Shown here piece after piece: positions 15,766 through 25,710 of a stretch of 40,465 nucleotides of DNA (its first letter is position 1; each line of letters opens with the position of its first letter). The notes under the pieces were generated by a model that was not told the DNA's origin, ran no database searches, and saw only the letters and a program-made list of their open reading frames with translations. The DNA is taken from positions 1 through 40,465 of the forward strand of contig CACDPE010000010.1 of NCBI GenBank assembly GCA_902554655.1, in the 5' to 3' direction. The stretch is from an uncultured Bacteroidota bacterium. GTDB lineage: Bacteria; Bacteroidota; Bacteroidia; Flavobacteriales; Flavobacteriaceae. The translations under genes and the position numbers were made by a program.

Positions 15766-17286
15766 ATGAAAAAAAATTTAAAACTAATTACAGCTTTCTT
15801 AATGACAGCTGTTCTTGTTGTCTCTTGTTCTGAAGATGATGACGCTGGTACAATAACACCTGTTAATGTTCCCCCAACTGCTGTTGACTTAAGTATGGCA
15901 ATGAAAATTGCCGATGGTAACACAGCTACAATCACTCTTGCTGCCACAGATCCTGATGGCGATGCTCTTTCATATAAAGTAGTTACTCAGGCAACTAAGG
16001 GTACAGTTACAATTAATAATAATGTAGCTACATACACTGCCAACGAAAATGCTGACGGTTCTGACTCTTTTACATATGCTGCCAATGATGGTTCTGCTGA
16101 TAGTGCTCCAGCTACAGTTTCAGTTTCAATTACAGGAAATTTCGTTCTTTCTGGTGAAATTTCAAGTAAAAGAACGCTAACAGCCGACAAGGTGTGGACA
16201 ATTTCAGGACGAGTGTTCGTTGTTGATGGTGGAGAATTAGTAATTCCAGCTGGAACTATTTTGAAAGCTAAAGGTGGTACTGAAACTAATGCATCATTCT
16301 TGTGTATTGCCAGAGGGGGAAAAATTGATGCTCAAGGTACTGCTGCTAAGCCAATTGTAATGACCTCTGAAGCTGATGATATTCAACCAGGTCAAGCATT
16401 TGGATCAAATTTAGGTGTTGATCAAAGAGGACTTTGGGGAGGATTATTAGTATTAGGAAAAGCTCCTAGTTCATTTAAAGGAGATGTTTCAGAATATCAA
16501 ATAGAAGGTATTCCTGCTGATGATAAAAGAGGATTATATGGTGGCTCTAATGCTGCAGATAATTCTGGTACGATGAAATACATTTCAATAAGACATGGTG
16601 GAGCATTAATTGGACAAGACAATGAAATTAATGGATTAACTCTAGGTGGTGTTGGTACTGGAACAGTAATTGAAAATATCGAAGTTGTTGCTAATGTAGA
16701 CGACGGAATTGAGTGGTTTGGAGGAACTGCTAATGCTAAAAATTTACTAGTGTGGGGTCAAGGTGATGATGGTTTAGACATAGACCAAGCATTTTCTGGT
16801 ACAGTCGATAATGCTGTAGTTATTGCTGAAGCTGCTTCTGATCACGGGATGGAAATTGACGGACCTGAAGGATCTGCTAAGGGTAAATTTAAACTTAAAA
16901 ACATTACTTTAATAGGATCTGCTACTGCATCTGACGGCGAATATAATGATAACAGAAAAGGTGCTACTGGATCTATCAATGGTCTTTACGCATACGGATT
17001 CCAAAAAGATAAAGATTTCGAACTAGATGCTGATGCTGATAGTAAAACTTATACAGACGGTGATCTAGTATTCACAAATTTTGAAATAGTAGTTCCTGAC
17101 GGAGATTCATTGACTGGAGGTAAAATTTTCGATGATAAATCAAGTACTCCAAACGCAAATTATGAAGAAGCTAAAACTATTGGAGGTGCATCATTTGCAA
17201 AAGCTGTAACTAAAGGTAGTCAAACTGTAGGTGCCGATATGTCAAAGTTCGGATGGACAATGGCTAAAGCAAAAGGAAAATTTTAA
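15766..17286 (+). CDS. Surface-exposed lipoprotein: cadherin-like domain plus repetitive beta fold, function unknown
   Basis: A 506-residue lipoprotein. A type II signal ends VVSC at Cys21, followed by SEDDD, which fits the Bacteroidota lipoprotein export signal for surface display. Residues about 35-125 form a cadherin/Ig-like domain with a calcium-type ATDPDGDALSY motif and DGSDSFTYAANDG. Residues about 130-480 are rich in Gly, Asp, Asn and beta strands (VIPAGTILKAKGGTE, GVGTGTVIENIEVV), suggesting a parallel beta-helix; related database entries are often mislabelled as transporters. No catalytic site is recognised. It lies between two TonB receptors, behind a PhoB-like promoter, and is followed by a strong terminator. 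It probably captures or holds a phosphorus compound for the neighbouring receptor, an inference from context. Confidence 0.78.
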   Translation: MKKNLKLITAFLMTAVLVVSCSEDDDAGTITPVNVPPTAVDLSMAMKIADGNTATITLAATDPDGDALSYKVVTQATKGTVTINNNVATYTANENADGSDSFTYAANDGSADSAPATVSVSITGNFVLSGEISSKRTLTADKVWTISGRVFVVDGGELVIPAGTILKAKGGTETNASFLCIARGGKIDAQGTAAKPIVMTSEADDIQPGQAFGSNLGVDQRGLWGGLLVLGKAPSSFKGDVSEYQIEGIPADDKRGLYGGSNAADNSGTMKYISIRHGGALIGQDNEINGLTLGGVGTGTVIENIEVVANVDDGIEWFGGTANAKNLLVWGQGDDGLDIDQAFSGTVDNAVVIAEAASDHGMEIDGPEGSAKGKFKLKNITLIGSATASDGEYNDNRKGATGSINGLYAYGFQKDKDFELDADADSKTYTDGDLVFTNFEIVVPDGDSLTGGKIFDDKSSTPNANYEEAKTIGGASFAKAVTKGSQTVGADMSKFGWTMAKAKGKF

Positions 17287-17315
17287 GTTGATTTAAATAC
17301 TTAGATTTAGTTGTT

Positions 17316-17349
17316 AAAAAACCCTGCTTACGTTAAGCAGGGTTTTTTT
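17316..17349 (+). terminator. Intrinsic terminator after the lipoprotein gene
   Basis: A near-ideal hairpin: a 10-base-pair core, ACCCTGCTTA with TAAGCAGGGT, around a 3-base CGT loop, extended by five A-T pairs and ending in a run of seven T. It starts 30 bases after the lipoprotein stop and ends one base before the PhoB-like array of the next gene. It therefore separates two independently transcribed units. The symmetrical A-run would also let it act on the opposite strand. Confidence 0.93.
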
Positions 17350-17350
17350 A

Positions 17351-17417
17351 TTAACATTAAGTTAACATCCATAAAACATTTAGTTAACTGTAATTATTTT
17401 TTCAAAGTAGATATTTG
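17351..17417 (+). promoter_or_regulatory. Receptor-PiT operon promoter with PhoB-box-like array
   Basis: Four units start exactly 11 bases apart: TTAACAT (17351), TTAACAT (17362), AAAACAT (17373) and TTAACTG (17384). A GATATTTG -7 element (17410-17417) begins 26 bases after the last unit start. The receptor ATG at 17435 follows 17 bases later. This is the cleanest promoter of the set, with the AAC(A/T) core kept in all four units. The structure (7 conserved bases plus 4 spacer bases, placed just upstream of the core promoter) matches PhoB boxes. Control by phosphate limitation is inferred, supported by the phosphate transporter in the same operon. Confidence 0.72.
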
Positions 17418-17434
17418 TAAAAATCAATAATCCA

Positions 17435-20236
17435 ATGAATAAATTTAACTCATTACTTTTCTTCTTTTTTTTAATAGTTTCTTCTTTAGTTTTTTCGCAA
17501 AACGGTATAGTAAGAGGAACTGTTATTGATACTGATTTTCAAGATCCAGTCCCTTTTGCAAATATACTTGTTAAAGAAACTGGAACAGGTACGACAAGTG
17601 ATTTTGATGGGAACTATGAAATCATTCTTGAAGAAGGATCTTACACATTACAGTTTAGTTATTTAGGCTATAAGACTATAGAAATTTCCGAAGTAATTAT
17701 TAATGGAGTTGAACCTGCAATTGTAAATGTAAGTATGGAAGTGATGGCTGAAGGACTCGAAGAGGTTGTTGTTTCAGTCAGTGCAAGACAAAATACAGAA
17801 TCAGCAGTTTTAGCTTTTCAAAAAAAATCTGCAAGTTTAGTTGACGGTCTTTCCTCGCAAAGAATCAAAAGTTCTGGGGCGTCAGATATTGCTTCTGCTG
17901 TAAAGTCAGTTCCAGGTGTTTCAGTTGAAGGAGGTAAATATGTTTTTGTGAGAGGCTTGGGTGACAGATATACCAAATCGATTTTAAATGGAATTGATAT
18001 TCCTGGTCTTGATCCTGACAGAAATACAGTACAAATGGATTTATTTCCAACCAGTATTTTAGATAACATAATCGTAATTAAATCATCAACTGCAGAAAAC
18101 CCAGCGGATTTCACAGGTGGAATTATAAATGTTATCACAAAAGAATTTCCAACTAACAAACAATTAAATATTTCTGTTGGAACATCATTTAATCCTAATA
18201 TGCATTATAAAAATGATTTTATTTCATACAATGGTGGTGGCACAGATTTTCTCGGATTTGATGATGGAACTAGAAAACTTCCAGTGGACCCCCACAAAAA
18301 CTATTCATTTCAAGAAGTATTTAATCAACCTTTACAAACAGAAATAACTAATAAGTATAATAAAGAGATGGGTGGGACAAGAAATTCAAATCTCGGAGAT
18401 TATAGTTTTTCAATTTCTGGCGGTAATCAAAAGAATGTGGGTAATGCGGAAAATAAACTTGGATGGTTTGGATCTCTTTCATACAAAAACGAATCTGAAT
18501 ATTATGAAAAGGCTCAAAATAATGAATACCTAAGAAATGAAAATAAATCAATATTTGAATTGGATCCTTCGGTAACTCAGTCAGGTGATGTAGGTAAAGA
18601 AATCGCAACTTTAAGTGGTATGGGGGGCTTATCTTTTAAAACAAAAAACTCAAAGTATAAGTTTAATGTACTTCATATTCAAAATGGTGAGTCAACTGCA
18701 GGTGTTTTTGATAATGAAAGGTCAGATACTGATTTTAATTTGTACCTAAAGCACATACTGCAATACACTGAAAGATCAATAACAAATATTCTTTTTTCAG
18801 GGACTCACTCATTAAATGAAGGAAATTTTAAGGTTGAATGGAAATTATCTCCTACAAGGTCATCTATTCAAGATAAAGATGATAGAACTACATCATTTAA
18901 AATTACAGATGAAGGAAAATATGTTATTAATTTAAACACCAAACCTAGAAGAATATGGAGAGATTTAGAAGAGTTTAACTATGTCGCAAAAATTGATTTT
19001 ACAAATAAGATATCAATGTTCAATAATGATGCTTTAATTAAGTATGGATTATTCGGTTCATATAAAGAAAGAGATTATGATATTTACAGAACCCAAGTTA
19101 ACGTACCTAATAACATGGGGACTCTTAATAATGGTGATGCTAATAATATTTTAAAAGATGGAAACATATGGACACCCACAAATAGAGGAGGTAATTCAAT
19201 TGATTTATTATTTAATCTAATTTCTAGAGGTAAAAGCTATGAAGCTGATCAAAATAATCTTGCAAGCTATATTTCCTTTGAGTTTAAACTGAATCCCAAC
19301 TTTAGATCAATTATAGGTCTTAGAGGAGAAAAATATTTTACACACTATACTGGACAAGACAGTTCAGGTGACAGAGAATTTAAAGGTGAAAAAGTTACTG
19401 ATACATTTGATTTATTTCCATCCTCTAACTTTATATTTTCTGTAACTGAAAATTCTAATATAAGATTTTCATACTCAAAAACTACAGCTAGACCTTCTTT
19501 CAAAGAAGCTTCAATTGCTCAAATATTCGATCCTCTATCAAACATTACTTACATAGGAAATATAGATTTGAAACCTACGTACATTGATAACCTTGATCTA
19601 AGGTTTGAAAACTTTGGAGAAAACAATCAAATGTTTGCAGTTAGTGCTTTTTATAAAAATTTTAAAGATCCAATTGAGCTTAGTTATTTTGAATCAGCTA
19701 GAGAAAATTTTCAACCGAGGAATCTGGGTAATGCTACAGTTTATGGAGCTGAAATTGAAGCTAGAAAAAATATTTCAGATTACTTTAGTATTAATGTTAA
19801 TGCTTCAATAATTGAGTCCAAACAAAAGTATGGAGAGGCAGAAAACACTTTAAGAACTTTAGGGTTAAGAAGTGGAGAGACTTTAAGTGGTTCAAGGGAG
19901 CTGCAAGGTCAATCACCTTATTTAATTAATGCTAGTATTGACTATAAAGATGATGGAACAAGAGCGGGTTTATATTTCAATATGCAAGGAAAAACTTTAG
20001 AAGTTGTTGGTAACGGTATAAGTCCAGATATCTATACTTACCCATTCGAGAGTTTAAATTTTACTTTCTCAAAATCCTTTGGAAAAGAAAGTAAAAAATC
20101 CATAAATATTAAGGCTGAAAATTTATTAAACAGTAAAAAAGAAAGTTATGCTGAAAGTTATAATGCTTTAAATAGACTTTACAGTTACAGAGATCAGGGT
20201 ATAAAATTTTCAATTGGATATTCTATTAATCTATAA
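17435..20236 (+). CDS. TonB-dependent outer-membrane receptor upstream of the phosphate transporter
   Basis: A 933-residue receptor. A signal peptide (about 1-22, ending VFSQ) precedes a carboxypeptidase-regulatory-like domain (about 24-110, IVRGTVIDTDFQDPVPFANI). The plug (about 120-235) carries SDIASAVKSVPGVSVEG, VFVRGLGDRYTKSILNGIDI and ENPADFTGGIINVITKEFP. The remainder is the barrel, closing with FSIGYSINL. The NGIDIPGLDPDRN motif resembles receptors of the lineage that includes phosphate-starvation receptors, but the ligand cannot be read directly. The PiT gene starts 31 bases downstream, so they are probably one transcript from the PhoB-like promoter at 17351. It is not a close copy of the receptor at 12320-15034. 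Confidence 0.93.
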   Translation: MNKFNSLLFFFFLIVSSLVFSQNGIVRGTVIDTDFQDPVPFANILVKETGTGTTSDFDGNYEIILEEGSYTLQFSYLGYKTIEISEVIINGVEPAIVNVSMEVMAEGLEEVVVSVSARQNTESAVLAFQKKSASLVDGLSSQRIKSSGASDIASAVKSVPGVSVEGGKYVFVRGLGDRYTKSILNGIDIPGLDPDRNTVQMDLFPTSILDNIIVIKSSTAENPADFTGGIINVITKEFPTNKQLNISVGTSFNPNMHYKNDFISYNGGGTDFLGFDDGTRKLPVDPHKNYSFQEVFNQPLQTEITNKYNKEMGGTRNSNLGDYSFSISGGNQKNVGNAENKLGWFGSLSYKNESEYYEKAQNNEYLRNENKSIFELDPSVTQSGDVGKEIATLSGMGGLSFKTKNSKYKFNVLHIQNGESTAGVFDNERSDTDFNLYLKHILQYTERSITNILFSGTHSLNEGNFKVEWKLSPTRSSIQDKDDRTTSFKITDEGKYVINLNTKPRRIWRDLEEFNYVAKIDFTNKISMFNNDALIKYGLFGSYKERDYDIYRTQVNVPNNMGTLNNGDANNILKDGNIWTPTNRGGNSIDLLFNLISRGKSYEADQNNLASYISFEFKLNPNFRSIIGLRGEKYFTHYTGQDSSGDREFKGEKVTDTFDLFPSSNFIFSVTENSNIRFSYSKTTARPSFKEASIAQIFDPLSNITYIGNIDLKPTYIDNLDLRFENFGENNQMFAVSAFYKNFKDPIELSYFESARENFQPRNLGNATVYGAEIEARKNISDYFSINVNASIIESKQKYGEAENTLRTLGLRSGETLSGSRELQGQSPYLINASIDYKDDGTRAGLYFNMQGKTLEVVGNGISPDIYTYPFESLNFTFSKSFGKESKKSINIKAENLLNSKKESYAESYNALNRLYSYRDQGIKFSIGYSINL

Positions 20237-20267
20237 AATCAAAATAATTAAATAACTTTCAGGATTA

Positions 20268-22565
20268 ATGCAAGACTATTACTTAATATTAGTTATAATC
20301 CTAGGAATACTTGCAATTGCTGATTTAATGGTTGGTGTTAGTAACGATGCTGTTAACTTTTTAAACTCAGCAATTGGATCAAAAGTAGTTTCATTTAAGA
20401 CATTAATGATTATTGCAAGTTTAGGTGTTGCTTTTGGCGCAATGTCATCAAGTGGAATGATGGAGGTTGCACGGAAAGGTATATTTAATCCTGAGATGTT
20501 TATTTTCTCTGAAATCATGATAATATTTCTTGCTGTCATGATTACCGATATTTTACTACTTGATGTTTTTAATTCATACGGACTTCCAACTTCAACTACT
20601 GTTTCAATTGTATTTGAGTTGTTGGGTGCGGCAGTAATTATTTCATTAATTAAAATTTCAAATATTGATGATAGTGTAATTGATTTGGCTAACTACATTA
20701 ACACTTCAAAAGCCACACAAATTATTTTAGGGATTTTCCTCTCAGTAGTTATAGCATTTTCTATTGGGGCTCTAGTACAATTTATTTCGAGGTTGATTTT
20801 GTCTTTTAACTTTCAGAATAGGAGTAAATGGTTAGGATCCTTTTTTGGAGGTATTGCAATAACTTCAATTTTTTACTTCATTATTATAAAAGGTTTAAAA
20901 GGCAGCCCATACTCATCATCTAAATTTGAACTTTTAGGAAATGAAACATTGTCAAACTTTTTAGATAATAATCTTTTACTTATTATTTTGATTTCTTCAA
21001 TTATTTGGATCCTTATTTCGCATTTCATAAATACCATACTAAAATTTAGTATATATACTATTGTCATTTGTGCTGGAACTTTTGCTCTAGCCTTGGCTTT
21101 TGCTGGAAATGACTTAGTTAACTTTATTGGAGTTCCAATTGCTGGCTATCAATCTTTTACAGCATGGGTTGATTCAGGATTGGGACCTGATAATTATACA
21201 ATGGAAATATTGTCTGAAAAAGTTGCCGCACCAACTGAAATATTATTAGGTGCAGGTGCCATTATGATTGTCACACTCTGGACATCAAGTAAAGCAAAAT
21301 CAGTAATTAAAACCTCAATTGATTTATCAAATCAAGAAGAAACTATCGAAAGATTTAAGCCAAATTTCATTTCTAGATTTTTAGTTAAATCTTCTTCAAA
21401 TATTCAATCAAGAATTTTAAAAATAATTCCTGAGCACAGTCAAAGATTCATTTCTAAACAATACATAAAACCAAAGCCAAATACATTAATTTTAAAGAAA
21501 GATAGACCTGCATTTGATGAAATCAGAGCATCAGTTAATTTAGTTGTTGCAGCAATTTTAATTTCAATTGCAACATCATATAAATTGCCTTTGTCAACCA
21601 CCTATGTCACATTTATGGTTGCTATGGGTACTTCATTAGCTGATAAAGCTTGGGGAAGTGATAGTGCAGTATATAGAGTTGCCGGTGTAATAAATGTAAT
21701 TGGAGGATGGCTTCTTACAGCATTAATTGCTTTTATAGCATCCGGATTTATTGCTGCCCTGCTTTATTATTTAGGCCAGTACGGACTTTATATGTTAGTC
21801 ATTATAGTTGGTGTGATCTTAACTAAGAATTATTTTGCCCACAAAATTAGAAGACAGAAAGAGTTGCAGGAAGAAAAATTTGAAACAATTGAAAGTAAAT
21901 CAATTAAAGGTGTAATTTATGAAAGTTCAAAAAATATTTCAAAGTTTTCAAAGAGAACAAACAAATCAATTTTAAAAATCTTAGAAGGAACTAGCTCTCA
22001 AAATTTAAATACTTTAAAAGAGAATAATAAGTTTGTTGAAAAAATAAATAATGATTTAGAAGTTCTAAAAAATGATGTTTTTTATTTTATTAAAAAGTTA
22101 GATAAATTATCTATTGATTCAGCATCACAATTTCACATGAGTGTACTTGAGGAACTTGAAAACATAACAGATTCCATTTCATCATTATCTAAAATAACAT
22201 TCAAACATTTCAATAATAATCATAGAAATTTAACTTTTAATCAAACACGTGAACTTAAAGAACTTGAGGATGAGTTAAAAGAATTTTTTGATCTTATTAT
22301 CACAACTTTTGATTCAAATAATTATTCAGATATTAAACTAATTTTTAATATAAAAGAATTATTAACTTCGTCATTAAATAAAAAAATAAAATCTCAAATA
22401 GCTAGAACTAGAGAAGAAGATTCAAGTCCAAAAAATACAAGATTATATTTTGAAATTCTTAAAAAGACTGAAACAATAATATCTCATTATATTCAATTAC
22501 TAGAGCTATATTCCGATAAATATGTTGAAAAAGTTAGTCCTACTCAAATTGATGAACAAGAGTAA
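20268..22565 (+). CDS. Inorganic phosphate transporter, PiT family, with C-terminal PhoU-like domain
   Basis: A 765-residue inner-membrane symporter (proton or sodium coupled) for phosphate. The inverted-repeat signatures are visible: GVSNDAVNFLNSAIGS at 23-38 and FAGNDLVNFIGVPIAG at 278-293, with the Asn-Asp pair in both. Paired YGLPTSTTVS (104-113) and YKLPLSTTYVT (near 445) are the matching turns. About a dozen membrane helices span residues 1-525. The last 220 residues are soluble and helical (from about 545), resembling PhoU/DUF47, which may gate or report transport. PiT proteins in Bacteroidota are often this long. The upstream receptor and the PhoB-like promoter argue for phosphate rather than sulfate. 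Confidence 0.9.
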   Translation: MQDYYLILVIILGILAIADLMVGVSNDAVNFLNSAIGSKVVSFKTLMIIASLGVAFGAMSSSGMMEVARKGIFNPEMFIFSEIMIIFLAVMITDILLLDVFNSYGLPTSTTVSIVFELLGAAVIISLIKISNIDDSVIDLANYINTSKATQIILGIFLSVVIAFSIGALVQFISRLILSFNFQNRSKWLGSFFGGIAITSIFYFIIIKGLKGSPYSSSKFELLGNETLSNFLDNNLLLIILISSIIWILISHFINTILKFSIYTIVICAGTFALALAFAGNDLVNFIGVPIAGYQSFTAWVDSGLGPDNYTMEILSEKVAAPTEILLGAGAIMIVTLWTSSKAKSVIKTSIDLSNQEETIERFKPNFISRFLVKSSSNIQSRILKIIPEHSQRFISKQYIKPKPNTLILKKDRPAFDEIRASVNLVVAAILISIATSYKLPLSTTYVTFMVAMGTSLADKAWGSDSAVYRVAGVINVIGGWLLTALIAFIASGFIAALLYYLGQYGLYMLVIIVGVILTKNYFAHKIRRQKELQEEKFETIESKSIKGVIYESSKNISKFSKRTNKSILKILEGTSSQNLNTLKENNKFVEKINNDLEVLKNDVFYFIKKLDKLSIDSASQFHMSVLEELENITDSISSLSKITFKHFNNNHRNLTFNQTRELKELEDELKEFFDLIITTFDSNNYSDIKLIFNIKELLTSSLNKKIKSQIARTREEDSSPKNTRLYFEILKKTETIISHYIQLLELYSDKYVEKVSPTQIDEQE

Positions 22566-22605
22566 AAAGATATAAAATAATTTAAAAAAAATTTACAACT
22601 TATAA

Positions 22606-23223
22606 TTGAAGTACTTAACAGAGTTTTTAGGAACTTTTTTTTTAGTTTTTATAATTGGATTATCTAGTAATCCTTTAGTTATTGGCTTAGGTCTTTCAAT
22701 TCTAATTTATTTAGGTGCTAAATTTTCAGGGGCTCACTATAACCCCGCAGTAAGCTTCTCTTTCTGCTTAAAAAAAACAATATCTATTTCTGTTTGTTTT
22801 TTATATGTTGTATGTCAAATTTTTGGAGCTTTTTGTGCTGCACTTTTAATTTCAATTCTTACTGAAAGGCTTGTGTTAGAACCTAATTTAAATGAGCCTT
22901 ATTTCTTAATAATTCTGTCAGAATTATTTTTTACTTTTTTAATGATCTTGGTAATTTTTTTAGTTGCTATTTATCCTAAAACAAAAGGGAATAAATACTA
23001 TGGAATAGTCATTGGATTAACTGTTTCATTAGGAATTTTTTTTGTTGGGAATATTTCATCAGCCGTTTTTAATCCAGCTGTTTTCATTGGTCCTGCTTTT
23101 GTTGATTATTTAAATAACGGAGATGCTATACAACACATATATTTATACTCAACAGTAACTACAGCTGGAGGATTATTAGCAATAATTATTTATAATTTAT
23201 TTTTTGAAAAAAATAAAAATTAG
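22606..23223 (+). CDS. Aquaporin-family (MIP) channel with altered selectivity filter
   Basis: A 205-residue channel with six hydrophobic helices and both half-helix motifs: NPA at 46-48 ([11 protein letters not shown]) and at 156-158 ([13 protein letters not shown]). In most aquaporins the second motif is NPAR, whose Arg forms the narrowest filter; here it is Val. This suggests a wider pore for uncharged solutes rather than a strict water channel. The start is TTG at 22606, giving an immediate EFLGTFFLV first helix typical of the family. It lies 40 bases after the PiT gene with no terminator between, so co-transcription is plausible. A role in glycerol or arsenite movement is inferred. The last 4 bases overlap convergent nrdA. 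Confidence 0.85.
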   Translation: MKYLTEFLGTFFLVFIIGLSSNPLVIGLGLSILIYLGAKFSGAHYNPAVSFSFCLKKTISISVCFLYVVCQIFGAFCAALLISILTERLVLEPNLNEPYFLIILSELFFTFLMILVIFLVAIYPKTKGNKYYGIVIGLTVSLGIFFVGNISSAVFNPAVFIGPAFVDYLNNGDAIQHIYLYSTVTTAGGLLAIIIYNLFFEKNKN

Positions 23224-25685
23224 GAACCACACATTAAACAGTCATCATCTTGTTCACCTTCTTTTGATTTAGCAATCATTTCTTTTAACTCTTCAGGAGT
23301 TAGAGGTTCAACTGGAATTTGAGCCGTTTCTTCAGCTGAAGGCGGCGGTGTAATCGCAGCAGCAGCTGGGGCTGAGGCAACAGCTTCAACTTTTTCCTTT
23401 ACAACTTCTTCTTTTTTGGTATTATCAATTGTAAACTTGATAGCATCAACAGCTGATTTTGTTCTTAAATAATACATTCCAGTTTTAAGACCAGATTTCC
23501 AAGCATAAAAATGCATTGAAGTTAGTTTAGCCATTGTTGCACCTTCCATAAATAAGTTGAGAGACTGCGACTGATCAATAAAATATCCTCTGTGTCTAGC
23601 CATATCAATAATATCCTTCATGCTTAATTCCCAAACAGTTTTATAAAGATCCTTGATATCTTGAGGAATATTTTCAATATGCTGAATTGAACCATTTGCT
23701 TTCATTAGTTCTTGTTTAAGCTCTTCATTCCATAATCCAAGCTTAACAAGATCTTCTAATAGGTGCTTGTTTACTACAATAAATTCACCGGAGAGTACTC
23801 TACGTGTATAAATATTAGAGGTATAAGGTTCGAAACATTCATTATTTCCAAGAATTTGAGATGTAGACGCGGTTGGCATTGGAGCAACTAACAAAGAATT
23901 TCTTACTCCATTCTTTTTAACATCCTTTCTTAATTTATCCCAGTCCCATCTTCCACTCAATTCATCGTCTTTAACTCCCCACATGTTATGTTGGAACTCA
24001 CCTTTAGAAACTGGAGAACCTTTATATGATTTATATGGACCGTCCTTAATAGCTTCTTCCATTGAAGCGGTCATTGCAGCAAAATAAATGGTCTCAAAAA
24101 TTTCTTGATTTAAAACCTTTGCTTCATCACACGTGAATGGCATACGTAATTTAATAAATGTATCTGCTAATCCTTGAACTCCAAGCCCAATTGGCCTGTG
24201 TCTAAAATTTGAGTTTTCAGCCTCTTTTACTGGATAATAGTTTCTGTCAATTACTTTATTTAAGTTTTTAGTTACTCGCTTAGTTACTTTAAATAATTCT
24301 TTGTGATCAAATGAATTATTTTTTACGAACATTGGTAGGGCAATTGAAGCAAGATTACATACAGCAATTTCATCTTTAGAAGTGTATTCTAAAATTTCAG
24401 TACATAAGTTGGATGATCGTATAGTACCTAAATTCTTTTGGTTTGATTTTCTATTACAGGCATCTTTATAAAGCATGTATGGTGTACCAGTTTCAATTTG
24501 AGATTCCAATATTTTTTCCCACAGTTCTCTAGCCTTGATTGTTTTTCTACCCTTTTCATCACTCTCATATTTCAAATACAATTTTTCGAATTCATCACTG
24601 TGACAATCATATAATCCTGGGCATTCATTTGGGCACATTAGTGTCCAGTCTCCATTAATCTCAACTCTTTTCATAAAGAGATCTGGAATCCACATAGCGT
24701 AAAATAAATCTCTAGCTCTCATTTCTTCTTTACCATGATTTTTCTTTAAATCAAGAAAATCAAAAATATCAGAATGCCATGGCTCAATATAAATAGCAAA
24801 AGAACCTTTTCTTTTTCCTCCGCCTTGATCAACATAACGAGCAGTATCGTTAAAAACTCTTAGCATAGGAACAATTCCATTGGATGTTCCATTTGTTCCT
24901 GCAATATATGAACCTGTTGATCTAATATTATGAATAGACAAGCCAATTCCACCAGCTGATTGAGATATTTTTGCGGTTTGTTTTAGGGTATCATATATTC
25001 CATCAATACTGTCATCTTTCATGGTAAGCAGAAAACAGGAGGAAAGCTGAGGTTTGGGTGTACCAGAATTGAATAATGTTGGTGTAGCATGGGTAAAGAA
25101 CTTTTTCGACATTAAATTATAGGTTTCAATAGCCGAATCTAAATCATCGTGATGAATTCCAACTGAAACTCTCATTAACATGTGCTGAGGTCTTTCAACA
25201 ACAACTCCATTCAACTTTAATAAGTAAGACCTTTCAAGGGTTTTGAATCCAAAATAATCATAATTGAAATCTCTATTATAAATTATGGTTGAATCGAGTT
25301 TTTCTGAATTTTTTTTAATTACCTTATAGACTTCATCAGAGAGCAATGGAGCTTTTTTACCCGTCCGTGGATTTACATAATTATATAAATCAGCCATTGT
25401 TTCTGAGAATGATTTCTTAGTATTTTTGTGAAGATTTGAAACAGAAATTCTAGATGCTAAGTTTGTATAATCTGGGTGACTAGTGGTCATCGTAGCTGCA
25501 ACTTCAGCAGCTAAATTGTCAAGCTCAGAAGTTGTAACACCGTCATATAGACCTTCAATAACTCTCATTGAAACTCGGACAGGATCAACCAAGGAATTTA
25601 AACCATAACAGAGTTTTCTGATTCTAGCGGTTATTTTATCAAACATGACAGGCTCCTTGTGCCCATCTCTTTTTACTACAAACAT
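23220..25685 (-). CDS. nrdA: Class I ribonucleoside-diphosphate reductase, alpha (large) subunit
   Basis: Catalytic subunit that reduces ribonucleotides to deoxyribonucleotides. The 821-residue chain begins with an ATP-cone domain (about 1-90, [18 protein letters not shown]), the site of dATP control. The catalytic barrel includes the PQLSSCFLL cysteine, [19 protein letters not shown], and the SSNLCTEI loop with the radical cysteine. The extreme C-terminus, CLMCGS, is the shuttle dithiol pair. Residues about 755-810 form an unusual Ala/Pro/Glu-rich linker leading to that tail. Sequence style is closer to eukaryotic R1 than to E. coli NrdA, as is usual in Bacteroidota. It is downstream of nrdB on the same strand, with a 25-base gap. 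Confidence 0.97.
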   Translation of the reverse strand: MFVVKRDGHKEPVMFDKITARIRKLCYGLNSLVDPVRVSMRVIEGLYDGVTTSELDNLAAEVAATMTTSHPDYTNLASRISVSNLHKNTKKSFSETMADLYNYVNPRTGKKAPLLSDEVYKVIKKNSEKLDSTIIYNRDFNYDYFGFKTLERSYLLKLNGVVVERPQHMLMRVSVGIHHDDLDSAIETYNLMSKKFFTHATPTLFNSGTPKPQLSSCFLLTMKDDSIDGIYDTLKQTAKISQSAGGIGLSIHNIRSTGSYIAGTNGTSNGIVPMLRVFNDTARYVDQGGGKRKGSFAIYIEPWHSDIFDFLDLKKNHGKEEMRARDLFYAMWIPDLFMKRVEINGDWTLMCPNECPGLYDCHSDEFEKLYLKYESDEKGRKTIKARELWEKILESQIETGTPYMLYKDACNRKSNQKNLGTIRSSNLCTEILEYTSKDEIAVCNLASIALPMFVKNNSFDHKELFKVTKRVTKNLNKVIDRNYYPVKEAENSNFRHRPIGLGVQGLADTFIKLRMPFTCDEAKVLNQEIFETIYFAAMTASMEEAIKDGPYKSYKGSPVSKGEFQHNMWGVKDDELSGRWDWDKLRKDVKKNGVRNSLLVAPMPTASTSQILGNNECFEPYTSNIYTRRVLSGEFIVVNKHLLEDLVKLGLWNEELKQELMKANGSIQHIENIPQDIKDLYKTVWELSMKDIIDMARHRGYFIDQSQSLNLFMEGATMAKLTSMHFYAWKSGLKTGMYYLRTKSAVDAIKFTIDNTKKEEVVKEKVEAVASAPAAAAITPPPSAEETAQIPVEPLTPEELKEMIAKSKEGEQDDDCLMCGS

Positions 25686-25710
25686 TATTTAATTAGTTGT
25701 TATATTGTTA

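Noticed and set aside
17818-18159. Minus-strand frame of 113 codons inside the second TonB receptor gene
   Set aside because: It lies opposite the conserved plug domain and has no family resemblance.
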